A DNA stretch of 64,000 nucleotides from Candidatus Epulonipiscium viviparus (GCF_030708075.1 NZ_CP117982.1:3154672-3218671); one strand, 5' to 3'; shown: positions 34,180 to 43,843, counted from the stretch's first letter. The notes: generated by a model not told the origin, from the sequence alone. Numbers and translations: made by a program.

Positions 34180-34746
34180 GTTATCGCTAAATATTTTTAT
34201 AGAAAAGGAGTGAATCAGAAAATGAACTTTTACAAAAATAAAGATCAAATTATCGTGGCATTTGGAATTATGTTAGGAAGCAGTCTAGCTGTGTGGTTTG
34301 CAACTTTGCTAGGGATAGACTACGCCATAGTTGCAGGCATACTTGCTCTGATCGCCGCAACCACGGTCGAGCTTGAAACCATACAAGTATCTCTCCACAG
34401 AATAAAATCATTTACAATTTCTATTATACTAAGCTCTCTGCTGGTCACCTATATCGATAATACATCGATAGCATATGCGTTACTCATTTTTGCTATTCTA
34501 TTCTTAACAACCGAATGGAAAACTACAGCACCGTCTAGTGCTATTATCGGAATATATATTCTCAGCGCAGCAGAAATCACGACGTTACTAATTTTAAATA
34601 GCATAGGTCTTATATTAATAGGCACTGGAGCTGCGATAGTCATCAATATTTTTCGCACGAATGACAAAGTAAAGCTAATTTGCGATATGAAATATATCGA
34701 TATACAATTTAGACGCATCTTTATGGCAACAAAAGCATCGGACGCG

Positions 34747-35850
34747 ACATCAGCCGAAACTCATGCAGAAGCTACATCAGCCGAAACTACATCAGCCGAA
34801 ACTCATGCTACATCAGCCGAAACATGCCGAAGCTACATCAGCCGATGCTCATGCCGACGCTACATCAGCCGAACACATGTCAATACATCAGCCGAAACTC
34901 ATGCCGAAGCTTACATCAGCCGAAACACATGCCGAAGCTACATCAGCCGAAACACATGCCGAAGCTACATCAGCCGAAACACATGCCGAAGCTACATCAG
35001 CCGAACACATGCCGAAGCTACATCAGCCGATGCTCATGCCGAAGCTACATCAGCCGATACACATGTCGATACTGTATCAGCCGATGCTCATGCCGACGCT
35101 ACATCAGCCGAACACATGCCGAAGCTACATCAGCCGAAACTCATGCCGAAGCTACATCAGCCGAAACACATGCCGACGTACATCAGCCGAAACTCATGCC
35201 GAAGCTACATCAGCCGAAACTCATGCCGAAGCTACATCAGCCGAAACTCATGCCGAAGCTACATCAGCCGAAACACATGCCGAAGCTACATCAGCCGAAA
35301 CTCATGCCGAAAGCTACATCAGCCGATGCTCATGCCGAAGTCGATACATCAGCCGATGCTCATGCCGACGCTACATCAGCGAAACACATGCCGAAGCTAC
35401 ATCAGCCGAAACTCATGCCGCTACATCAGTCGATACACATGTTACATCAGCCGAAACTCATGCCGAAGCTACATCAGCCGAAACTCATGCCGAAGCTACA
35501 TCAGCGAAACTCATACTGAAGCTACATCAGCCGAAACTCATGCCGACGTTACATCAGCCGAAACTCATGCTGAAGCTACATCAGCCGAAACTCATGCCGA
35601 CTACATCAGCCGAAACATGCCGACGTACATCAGCCGATGCTCATGCCGACTACATCAGCCGATACACATGCGAACTGTACATCAGCCGATGCTCATGCCG
35701 ACGTTACATCAGCCGAAACATGCGAAGCTACATCAGCCGATGCTCATGCCGAAGCTACATCAGCCGATACACATGTCATACGTATCATCGAAACACATGC
35801 CGAAGCTACATGTCAATACTGTATCAGCCGATAATCATGACGAATAGCTA
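34747..35850 (+). repeat. 27-bp tandem array A (about 40 units)
   Basis: The consensus ACATCAGCCGAAACTCATG plus CCGAAGCT is repeated for about 1.1 kb, with a variant half-unit GATGCTCATGCCGACGCT mixed in. Exact 27-bp units alternate with units of 21, 24, 25, 26, 28 and 30 bp, so the frame changes repeatedly. The unit contains no stop in any forward frame (TSAETHAEA, HQPKLMPKL or YISRNSCRS), so a frameshift inside the array does not end translation. On the reverse strand every frame has a stop. Confidence 0.93.
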
Positions 35851-35966
35851 CATTAGACGCCGAGCGTGATTATTCTAATACACCACGGTTAACTTATAAG
35901 GAACGAAAAGCTCAAGAAGCACAAGCGGCATTAGAATTGATGGCGGCTTTAGAAGCTGCGGTACTT

Positions 35967-36110
35967 GAGTTTGAAGATTTGGAAATGCACGTTTCACCAA
36001 AACGAATGTTAGAGCCAGAGCGTGTACATCATCATGTTGAGTTTGAAGATTTGGAAATGCACGTTTCACCAAAACGAATGTTAGAGCCAGAGCGTGTACA
36101 TCATCATGTG
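35967..36110 (+). repeat. 72-bp direct duplication
   Basis: Two adjacent copies (35967-36038 and 36039-36110) differ at only one base, the last one. Each encodes 24 residues containing VSPKRMLEPERV and ending in a HHHV block. The second copy leads directly into array B, whose RMPDADRVSPA unit looks like a shortened relative of RMLEPERVxxxVSP. Confidence 0.95.
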
Positions 36111-37190
36111 TCACCAGCAAGAATGACAGATGCGGATCGTGTGTCACTAGCAAGAATGCCAGATGCAGATCGTGTGTCACCAGCAAGAATGACAGATGCG
36201 GATCGTGTGTCACCAGCCAGAAAGCCAGATGCGGATCGTGTGTCACCAGCCAGAATGCCAGATGCGGATCGCAGGTCACCAGCAAGAATGCCAGATGCGG
36301 ATCGCAGGTCACCAGCAAGAATGCCAGATGCGGATCGCAGGTCAGCAGCAAGAATGTCAGATGCGGATCGTGTGTAACCAGCAAGAATGTGCAGATGTCA
36401 GCAGCAAGAATGTCAAATGCGGATCGTGTGTCACCAGCCAGAATGCCAGATGCAGATCGTGTGTCACCAGCAAGAAAGCCAGAAGCGGATCGTGTGCCAC
36501 CAGCAAGAATGCCAGAAGCGGATCGTGTGCCACCAGCAAGAATGCCAGAAGCGGATCGTGTGCCACCAGCAAGAATGCCAGAAGCGGATCGTGTGCCACC
36601 AGCAAGAATGCCAGATGCGGATCGTGTGTCACCAGCCAGAATGCCAGATGCGGATCGTGTGTCACCAGCCAGAATGCCAGATGCGATCGTGTGTCACCAG
36701 CCAAGAATGCCAGATGCGGATCGTGTGTCACCAGCAAGAATGCCAGATGCGGATCGTGTGTCACCAGCAAGAATGCCAGATGCGGATCGTGTGTCACCAG
36801 CAAGAATGCCAGATGCGGATCGTGTGTCAGCAGCAAGAATGCCAGATGCAGATCGTGTGTCAGCAGCAAGAATGTCAGATGCGGATCGCGTGTCACCAGC
36901 AAGAATGCCAGATGCGGATCGTGTGTCACCAGCAAGAATGCCAGATGCGGATCGTGTGTCACCAGCAAGAATGCCAGATGCGGACCGTGTGTCACCAGCA
37001 AGAATGCCAGATGCGGATCGTGTGTCACCAGCAAGAATGCCAGATGCGGACCGTGTGTCACCAGCAAGAATGCCAGATGCGGATCGTGTGTCACCAGCAA
37101 GAATGCCAGATGCGGATCGTGTGTCAGCAGCAAGAATGCCAGATGCAGATCGTGTGTCACCAGCAAGAATGTCAGATGCGGATCATGTAC
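36111..37190 (+). repeat. 33-bp tandem array B (about 32 units)
   Basis: The consensus is CCAGCAAGAATGCCAGATG followed by CGGATCGTGTGTCA and encodes PARMPDADRVS. A nonsense change (TCA to TAA) is seen at 36375-36377, followed by an aberrant unit. A 1-bp deletion near 36685 is cancelled by a 1-bp insertion about 20 bp later. The unit is open in all three forward frames (RMPDADRVSPA, ECQMRIVCHQQ, NARCGSCVTSK) and in one reverse frame (LLVTHDPHLAF). Confidence 0.93.
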
Positions 37191-37426
37191 AAGCAGTAGA
37201 CGATGATTCAACCCCAAAACGTATGGAAGATCCAGAACGTGTACATTCTGATGCGCCACGCTTGAGCTATAAGGAACGCAAGGCCAAGGAGGAAAAATTA
37301 AATCAGGAATTGATGAACGAATTGGAAGCGGCTGTGTTAGAATCAACCCACGAGGATGAGCATCACTCGCGCCTTAGATAAATTTGATGGCCCCTCTTTT
37401 TTTAGGGGGGAGTGAGGAGGATTTAT

Positions 37427-39298
37427 ATGGATTTACAAAAGTTTAATCAAACTAAATTTAAAATTATATCGCTATATGAAGCGTTAGAAAATATACATAC
37501 CGAGCTAGGGATAACTCACTTTTCGGAGCAATTGCTATTGTCGAAGGCGGCGTTGCTTGCAGATACTTTTAATGTTGTTGTAGTTGGTGAATTTTCGAGA
37601 GGAAAATCCACATTTATCAATGCGTTATTGGGTCAAAAAATCTTGCCTTCATCCACTCGACCTACTACTACTGTAATTAATAAAATTCACTATGATCTAA
37701 ATTTTGCTTATAATATATATTTTAGAGATGGAACCAATAGGCAAATAAGCGAAGAAGAGTTTCAGGAGCTGATTGTTGGAGGCACGCCCGATGTTGATTC
37801 TGCCCAGGAAATGGAATTATATGAAAAGCACGTGGAATATATCGCGAGCATCGAGTATGTCGACATAGCGTATCCGCTGGAACTATGCCAAAACGGGATA
37901 GATATTATTGATACCCCGGGAACTAATGATACCGACCGCGAAGAAATTACGTTTAAATTTATACCTCAGGCTGATGTTGCAATACTAATTCTTTCTGCAA
38001 CACAAATTTTTTCCGACTCCGAAAAAGATTTTCTGAAGAACCGCATATTGGCCAATGATATTCAAAAGATTTTCTTTGTAATTAATTTTAAGGATCGACT
38101 TGCTTCTAAAGAGGAAGAGGACGAGCTGTTCGATTACGCAACTAAACATCTCGAATCTGTTTTGGACAACCCTAGAATATATTTGGTATCTTCCAGAAAT
38201 GCGCTCAATTTTAAACGCACGCAATCTGGACAAACCCTAGCCGGAAAGCGAGTTATTGTTCCTGATACTCTTGAAGAGACGGGCTTTGCGGTACTAGAAG
38301 ATGATTTGGCGCAGTATCTAATTACACAAAGAGCGACCATCAAGTTTCAAAAGTATATCGAGCGTGGGTTACGAATTTGCTCTGCTTTAGATAGCGATTA
38401 TATTCAACTACAAAAGCGGGCTATTTTGGTCGACTTAGAAGTGGTCAAGCAAAAAGTCGCCGAGTTTAAGCCCCGTATAGCTGCAACCAAAAATAATGTT
38501 GTCGTTGAGCTCAATAGATTGCTTGCTTCTCTCGCTGCATTTGAAAAAAAACTGGTAACACGATATCGGATGGGGCTTGAGCACATTGCTAGAGCGGCCA
38601 TTGCTGCCGTAGATGATTATACCGGAGAATTGAACTGCGAACAAATATTACGGCGAGTCGAAAATGTTGTTGCCCCTTTGCAAACGAAGCTACATGAAGA
38701 GTTGACCGAGTTTAAAAAGACGCAGATGGAGGGTGAAATTGCGTATACAGTCAAAAAGCTAAACAGCGCCTGCGATAATCTGATCAAAAATTTTCAGCGA
38801 GAATTGGAGATCTCGACAACTGCAATGGCGGAGGTGGCCTTTTCGTCGACCATTAGTATCAACGATGAACTGTATCAACGCGATATCCGATTATTTAAAA
38901 ACTTTATGATTGGAGGCGCTATTATTGGCGTTATCGCAGCATCACACATGCTAGTTCCTATTGTTGGCGCCAGTTTTGCTATGTTTAATTATTTTAAGTA
39001 TGAGCAAAAGGGAGAAATTTTACAAAAACTTAAGCAGCAGGTAAACAAAAAATATTATCATACTATTAAAAATCAATTACAAGAATTTCGATCTCAATAT
39101 AAGCGAGACGCGGACTCAATGATACAAGCTTTGCAAAATGAGATTGGTTCAAAGATTACAAGTTTTGATCAGCAGCTGAAGGATTTGCTATTAGAAAAGG
39201 AAGCGAATGAAGTTAATAATTCGGCAAAGCTGGCGACTTTGCAAGATCAGAGTGAGCGCATCGTATTAATACAAAATCAGTTAAAGGAGTTGTTTTAG
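37427..39298 (+). CDS. Dynamin-like GTPase 1
   Basis: It is a bacterial dynamin-family GTPase of 623 residues. The P-loop is GEFSRGKST (residues 54-62), with switch Thr in RPTTT (79-82), DTPG at 162-165 and NFKD at 220-223 in place of N/TKxD. A long helical region (330-480) follows. A hydrophobic paddle lies near 490-525 (GGAIIGVIAASHMLVPIVGA), and coiled-coil helices lead to the end. Bacterial dynamins (Nostoc BDLP, Bacillus DynA) bind and remodel membranes and often occur as adjacent pairs. The start ATG at 37427 has GAGGAGG. The next GTPase starts at the base after its stop. The cell role is unknown. Confidence 0.9.
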   Translation: MDLQKFNQTKFKIISLYEALENIHTELGITHFSEQLLLSKAALLADTFNVVVVGEFSRGKSTFINALLGQKILPSSTRPTTTVINKIHYDLNFAYNIYFRDGTNRQISEEEFQELIVGGTPDVDSAQEMELYEKHVEYIASIEYVDIAYPLELCQNGIDIIDTPGTNDTDREEITFKFIPQADVAILILSATQIFSDSEKDFLKNRILANDIQKIFFVINFKDRLASKEEEDELFDYATKHLESVLDNPRIYLVSSRNALNFKRTQSGQTLAGKRVIVPDTLEETGFAVLEDDLAQYLITQRATIKFQKYIERGLRICSALDSDYIQLQKRAILVDLEVVKQKVAEFKPRIAATKNNVVVELNRLLASLAAFEKKLVTRYRMGLEHIARAAIAAVDDYTGELNCEQILRRVENVVAPLQTKLHEELTEFKKTQMEGEIAYTVKKLNSACDNLIKNFQRELEISTTAMAEVAFSSTISINDELYQRDIRLFKNFMIGGAIIGVIAASHMLVPIVGASFAMFNYFKYEQKGEILQKLKQQVNKKYYHTIKNQLQEFRSQYKRDADSMIQALQNEIGSKITSFDQQLKDLLLEKEANEVNNSAKLATLQDQSERIVLIQNQLKELF

Positions 39299-40801
39299 AT
39301 GGACAAAATGAAGCTTGAGTGGATCCAAACAGAATTTTATGACTTACTGGACGACGCATTAAACAAGCGGATAGCTGCGATGAAAGATGCGATAGAAAAC
39401 GATTCTGTCACCGTAGTTGTCTTGGGAGAGTTTAATACAGGAAAGTCTACATTTGTCAACGTATTGCAAGGGAATCAATTGGAAGTTTCTTCCACAACAA
39501 CTATTAACGCTATACCATATGAAGTATCAAACGTTACCCTAATAGATACGCCCCCAATTGCCGAGCTTTCTCAAGCAGACTGCATACTTCAGGCAGACAT
39601 CGCTATATTTATATTTGACGCATCGTCGCCATTAAAACGCACCGAAAAAAATTTTATCGCAGAACATTTGCTAGAGATAGAGTCTATAATTTTTATTGTG
39701 AACAAAATTGACTATGTTGATGAGGAAGAAGAGGCAGATGTTTTGCTAGATGTTAACAATAAATTAAAAAAATATTTTGGCTTACGCAAAATTCAGCTCC
39801 ATCCTCTATCGGCAACGCAAGCATACGGCATTTTCGAAATTAAGCGTACGCTTAACAATGTGATTGAGACATTTGATCGGCAAGCTCGCAACAAAGCTAA
39901 GTTCAAGGCGATCATTCGTTTAATCACCCAATTAGCAAAAGAGCAACTCGAGTTTTTTTATACACAGATAGCGTCTTTAGAAACCGAGGCAGCGCAGATT
40001 GCAGCAACTCAAAAGACTATTGCCGCATATAGCAATGAGATCGTCGAATATATTACTGCGGCCGAAAAAGACATGCTGGTTGTCGCATATACAGATTTGT
40101 CGGCATTCCGAGAAAATTTAACAATGGATATGCTAGAAATGGTCACGTCATATAACGGCGCAGATTTCAAAGTGTTTGTAGAAATGTATCTTTGTAATTC
40201 GATTAAGAAAAATATACAGCGCTGGGTGTACTCGTACTCAGACCATCTAGAAAACCAATTTACAGATTTAGCCAAAGCCGTAGCCGCTATTTTGACTGAT
40301 AAATTTGGACAAGACGTTGTAGTTGAGAATCACTATTTAATAAAGCGAGACCAAGATATTTTGCAAAAAGATATTGCAGTGAACGTGAAAGACGTATCAA
40401 AAATCAGTATGCACGCTGGATTTGTTTCGGCAGGAATAGCGGGAGCGTTAGCGTTAACAGGAGCAAATATGGTGTTGCCATTTATCAGCATGGCGGCGAT
40501 GCCTACGTTACATCAAAAGCTGTTGGAAGGGAAATTAAAAGAAGTCAAATCGACAGTGCGACCAGAATTGACTACTGCAATCGATCGAGGTGTAGAACAG
40601 TTGTACGCTGAAATCAGCCATAACATTGCGACGCGAATTGAGCAACTAAAAACCAGTGCGATAAAACAGCATGCAAAATTGTTGAAGACATACAAAACAG
40701 AATGCGACGTAAATTTGAAACAAAACGCAACTGCGAGAATGGAGCTCGAAAAGGACATTCAAATATTGACCTATAAATTATCGCAACTCGAGGTGATATA
40801 A
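39299..40801 (+). CDS. Dynamin-like GTPase 2 (compact G domain)
   Basis: A second dynamin-like protein, 500 residues. The P-loop is GEFNTGKST (43-51), then STTTIN (65-70), a changed G3 block DTPP (83-86, Pro for Gly) and NKID (135-138). Only about 15 residues separate the switch-I Thr from G3, against about 80 in GTPase 1, so the switch region is truncated. The rest is helical (200-350), with a hydrophobic paddle near 371-407 (AGIAGALALTGANMVLPFI) and a coiled-coil end. The ATG directly follows the stop of GTPase 1, so the two are translationally coupled and probably form a hetero-oligomer, as known for paired bacterial dynamins. Slow or absent hydrolysis is inferred. Confidence 0.88.
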   Translation: MDKMKLEWIQTEFYDLLDDALNKRIAAMKDAIENDSVTVVVLGEFNTGKSTFVNVLQGNQLEVSSTTTINAIPYEVSNVTLIDTPPIAELSQADCILQADIAIFIFDASSPLKRTEKNFIAEHLLEIESIIFIVNKIDYVDEEEEADVLLDVNNKLKKYFGLRKIQLHPLSATQAYGIFEIKRTLNNVIETFDRQARNKAKFKAIIRLITQLAKEQLEFFYTQIASLETEAAQIAATQKTIAAYSNEIVEYITAAEKDMLVVAYTDLSAFRENLTMDMLEMVTSYNGADFKVFVEMYLCNSIKKNIQRWVYSYSDHLENQFTDLAKAVAAILTDKFGQDVVVENHYLIKRDQDILQKDIAVNVKDVSKISMHAGFVSAGIAGALALTGANMVLPFISMAAMPTLHQKLLEGKLKEVKSTVRPELTTAIDRGVEQLYAEISHNIATRIEQLKTSAIKQHAKLLKTYKTECDVNLKQNATARMELEKDIQILTYKLSQLEVI

Positions 40802-41059
40802 TTGGAAAATCCAATAATGCTAATACTTTTATTGATAGGAATCATGATGGCAGCAAAGCATTATGGGGTGTTTAAGCAGGCGTTCGATAATTTAGTAGAA
40901 ACAATAACAACCATGATCAACGGTGCCATAATCATATATTTATCCGCGACATCGAGTAACCGAAATATCCAAAACGCGCTAACGTCAAAATGTTATATAG
41001 AAGGGGGGATTTTAATACAAACCAGAAACGCAAAACTGATCGCGACGGGTGGAGCAGCT

Positions 41060-43150
41060 GAAATATCGAGAGTTGCGGCAGATCATAGGGCGGCATCAGC
41101 TAGAGATGCGGCAGATCATGGGACGGCATCAGCTAGAGTTGCGGCAAATCATGAGACGGCATCAGCTAGAGTTGCGACAAATCATGGGGCGGCATCAGCT
41201 AGAGTTGCGGCAAATCATGAGACGGCATCAGCTAGAGTTGCGCAAATCATGAGGGCGGCATCAACTAGAGTTGCGGCAAATCATGAGACGGCATCAGCTA
41301 GAGTTGCAGCAAATCATGGGGCGGCATCATCTGGAGTTGCGGCAGATCATGGGGCATCAGCTAGAGTTGCGACAGATCATGAGACGGCATCAGAGAGTTG
41401 CGGCAAATCATGAGACGGCATCAGCTAGAGTTGCGGCAGGTCATGAGACGGCATCAGCTAGAGTTGCGGCAAATCATGAGACGGCATCAGCTAGAGTTGC
41501 GGCAAATCATGAGACGGCATCAGCTAGAGTTGCAGCAGATCATGGGGCGGCATCAGCTAGAGTTGCGGCAAATCATGAGACGGCATCAGCTAGAGTTGCA
41601 GCAAATCATGGGGCGGCATCAACTAGAGTTGCGGCAAATCATGAGACGGCATCAGCTAGAGTTGCAGCAAATCATGGGGCGGCATCAACTAGAGTTGCGG
41701 CAAATCATGAGACGGCATCAGCTAGAGTTGCGGCAAATCATGGGGCGGCATCAGCTAGAGTTGCGGCAAATCATGGGGCGGCATCATAGGCATCAACTAG
41801 AGTTGCGGCAAATCATGAGACGGCATCAGCTAGAGTTGCGGCAGATCATGAGGCGGCATCAGCGAGAGTTGCGGCAAATCATGAGACGGCATCAGCTAGA
41901 GTTGCAGCAAATCATGGGGCGGCATCAACTAGAGTTGCGGCAAATCATGAGACGGCATCAGCTAGAGTTGCAGCAAATCATGGGGCGGCATCAACTAGAG
42001 TTGCGGCAAATCATGAGACGGCATCAGCTAGAGTTGCAGCAAATCATGGGGCGGCATCAGCTAGAGTTGCTGACAGAATCAGGGGCCGATTCAGCTACGA
42101 GTTGCGACCAGATCAATGGCGTAGCATCATCAGCTAGAGTTGCGGCAGGTCATGGGGTGGCATCAGCTGGAGTTGCGGCTGATCATGGGGCGGCATCATC
42201 TGGAGTTGCGGCAGATCTTGGGGCGGCATCAGCTAGAGTGGCGACAGATCATGGGGCGGCACCATCGAGAGTTGCGGCAGATCATAGGGCGGCATCAGCT
42301 AGAGATGCGACAGATCATGGGACGGCATCATCGAGAGTTGCAGCAAATCATGGGGCGGCATCAACTAGAGTTGCGGCAAATCATGAGACGGCATCAGCTA
42401 GAGTTGCAGCAAATCATGGGGCGGCATCAACTAGAGTTGCGGCAAATCATGAGACGGCATCAGCTAGAGTTGCAGCAAATCATGGGGCGGCATCAACTAG
42501 AGTTGCGGCAAATCATGAGACGGCATCAGCTAGAGTTGCAGTTGCGGCAGATCATGGGGTGGCATCAGCTAGAGTTGCGGCAAATCATGGGGTGGCATCA
42601 GCTGGAGTTGCGAGCAGATCATGGGGCGGCATCAGCTAGAGTTGCGGCAAATCATGAGACGGCATCAGCTAGAGTTGCGGCAATCATGAGGCGGCATCAG
42701 CTAGAATTGCGGCAGATCATGGGGAGGCATCAGCTAGAGTTGCGGCAGATCATGGGGCGGCATCAGCTGGAGTTGCGGCAGATCATGGGGCGGCATCAGC
42801 TAGAGTTGCGGCAGGTCATGGGGCGGCATCAGCTAGAGTTGCGGCTGATCATGGGGCGGCATCATCTGGAGTTGCGGCAGATCTTGGGGCGGCATCAGCT
42901 AGGGTTGCGGCAGATCATGGGGCGGCGTCAGCTAGAGTTGCGGCAGGTCATGGGGTGGCATCAGCTGGAGTTGCGGCTGATCATGGGGCGGCATCATCTG
43001 GAGTTGCGGCAGATCTTGGACATCAGGCAGATCATAGTTGCGGCAGATCATGGGGCGGCATCAGCTAGAGTTGCGGCAGGTCATGGGGGGCATCAGCTGG
43101 AGTTGCGGCAATCATGAGGGGCATCAGCTAGAGTTGCGGCAGATCGTGGG
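41060..43150 (+). repeat. 33-bp tandem array C (about 60 units) with 66-bp higher-order structure
   Basis: The consensus GCATCAGCTAGAGTTGCGG plus CAAATCATGAGACG encodes ASARVAANHET in one frame and HQLELRQIMRR in another; the third frame has TAG. In several stretches two unit types alternate (AAATCATGAGACG then AAATCATGGGGCG) as a 66-bp dimer, for example 41564-41730, 41880-42060 and 42340-42540. A larger block (AGGTCATGGGG...GCAGATCTTGG) recurs near 42142, 42810 and 42940. Indels occur near 41235, 41392, 41787, 42075-42130, 42540, 42680, 43020 and 43110. Confidence 0.93.
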
Positions 43151-43843
43151 GAGGCATTAGCTAGAAATGCGTCGTCGAGAAAGCTGGTTTTGGTGATGGG
43201 AGAGTTTAAAACTGGTAAATCTTCCCTAATTAATGCGTTACTGGGTGAGCCGATTTTGAAGTCTGCCGTAACTCCGACAACGGCCATAATTACGCTCATT
43301 TCTTATGGCGCAACTAGGCGGGTTCTTGCCACTTTTGTTGACAAAACTGTTCGTGAATTTTCCGAATTGGATTTTCACGCATTGACAGCGGAGGGTGACG
43401 AGGGGGTTGCGCTTCGAAAAATTATTCAAACTGTAGAAATATTTATAGATCATCCGTTGTTACGAAATATAACTCTGGTTGATACTCCGGGGTTGAACGT
43501 TGACAATGCGAATCACATTTCAATTACCAAAAAATTCGTCAAAAATGCCGATGCGATTGTGTGGGTGCTTGGCGCGGCTCGAGGCGCATCTAGAACAGAA
43601 GTTAGAGCAATTCGGAACTTGCATATAAAACCCACGATTGTTGTGAATCGAATAGACGAAATTGATGATGAAGAAGAGAATCTCGACGATGTGTTGTCAG
43701 ATATTTCAAAAATTCTAGGAGATGCGGATGTTGTCGGCGTATCGGCGTTGTGGGCAGAAGCAGGTCGAGTTATCGGTGATGATCGGTTAATAGCGGAGAG
43801 TAATTTAGTTGCGCTGATAAATAAAATAATGAATACAGTATAA
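43118..43843 (+). CDS. GTPase domain of dynamin-like protein 3 (3' part)
   Basis: This open stretch starts after a stop inside array C. A few repeat codons (SARVAADRGEALARNAS) lead into a dynamin-type G domain: P-loop GEFKTGKSS, switch TPTTA, DTPG in VDTPGLNVDN and NRID in VVNRIDEIDD. It ends at IMNTV, right after the G domain, so the helical stalk and paddle of GTPases 1 and 2 are missing; a membrane anchor is supplied at the other end of the gene. No start codon with a good ribosome site exists here (TTG at 43190 is the nearest), so I take it as the end of the gene that begins at 40802. Confidence 0.75.
   Translation, partial: GASARVAADRGEALARNASSRKLVLVMGEFKTGKSSLINALLGEPILKSAVTPTTAIITLISYGATRRVLATFVDKTVREFSELDFHALTAEGDEGVALRKIIQTVEIFIDHPLLRNITLVDTPGLNVDNANHISITKKFVKNADAIVWVLGAARGASRTEVRAIRNLHIKPTIVVNRIDEIDDEEENLDDVLSDISKILGDADVVGVSALWAEAGRVIGDDRLIAESNLVALINKIMNTV

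Larger units (their letters stand above)
34222..37381 (+). pseudogene. Aromatic-acid-exporter-like membrane protein with two tandem-repeat arrays, frame interrupted
   Basis: I read this as one gene whose frame is broken inside its repeats. Residues 1-175 have four hydrophobic segments (about 8-45, 60-80, 83-100, 105-145) resembling the N-terminal membrane half of the aromatic acid exporter/FUSC family (GIMLGSSLAVWFATLLG, APSSAIIGIYIL). The soluble half is absent. From residue 176 the 27-bp array encodes TSAETHAEA units, then a module TPRLTYKERKAQEAQ, two 24-residue copies with VSPKRMLEPERV, the 33-bp array of RMPDADRVSPA units, and a final PRLSYKERKAKEEKLNQ module ending at 37381. The visible frames are 34222-35847, then the frame of 35850-36377 (nonsense TAA in a repeat), then 36389-37381. 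Start ATG at 34222 with AGGAG. Function unknown. Confidence 0.7.
40802..43843 (+). pseudogene. Dynamin-like GTPase 3 with N-terminal membrane segment and repeat array, frame interrupted
   Basis: It starts with TTG at 40802, directly after the stop of GTPase 2 and behind GAGGTG. Residues 1-25 (PIMLILLLIGIMMAAK) form a membrane helix and 33-50 a second hydrophobic part. From about residue 86 come ASARVAANHET-type units, and the first frame ends at 41413 after a 2-bp loss at about 41392. The array goes on to 43150 and then runs into the GTPase domain (43118-43843). The start frame and the GTPase frame are identical, so an allele with balanced indels would give one protein of about 1000 residues. 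Either the gene is interrupted, or the array is misassembled. Function unknown. Confidence 0.7.

Noticed and set aside
36357-37346. Long reverse-strand frame across array B (LLVTHDPHLAF repeats)
   Set aside because: It is the mirror of a repeat unit that happens to lack stops. It has no ribosome site and no promoter, and ends inside the array.
37388-37412. C-rich/G-rich hairpin before GTPase 1 as a terminator
   Set aside because: The T-run lies in the loop and not after the stem, so it is not a standard terminator. It may only affect translation.
41398-42639. Forward frames of HQLELRQIMRR repeats as a separate gene
   Set aside because: They are another frame of array C and start in the middle of the repeats without a ribosome site. 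They are treated as part of the gene at 40802.
34747-43150. CRISPR array
   Set aside because: The repeats follow each other without unique spacers, unit lengths are 27 and 33 bp, and the arrays lie inside reading frames. No cas genes are present.
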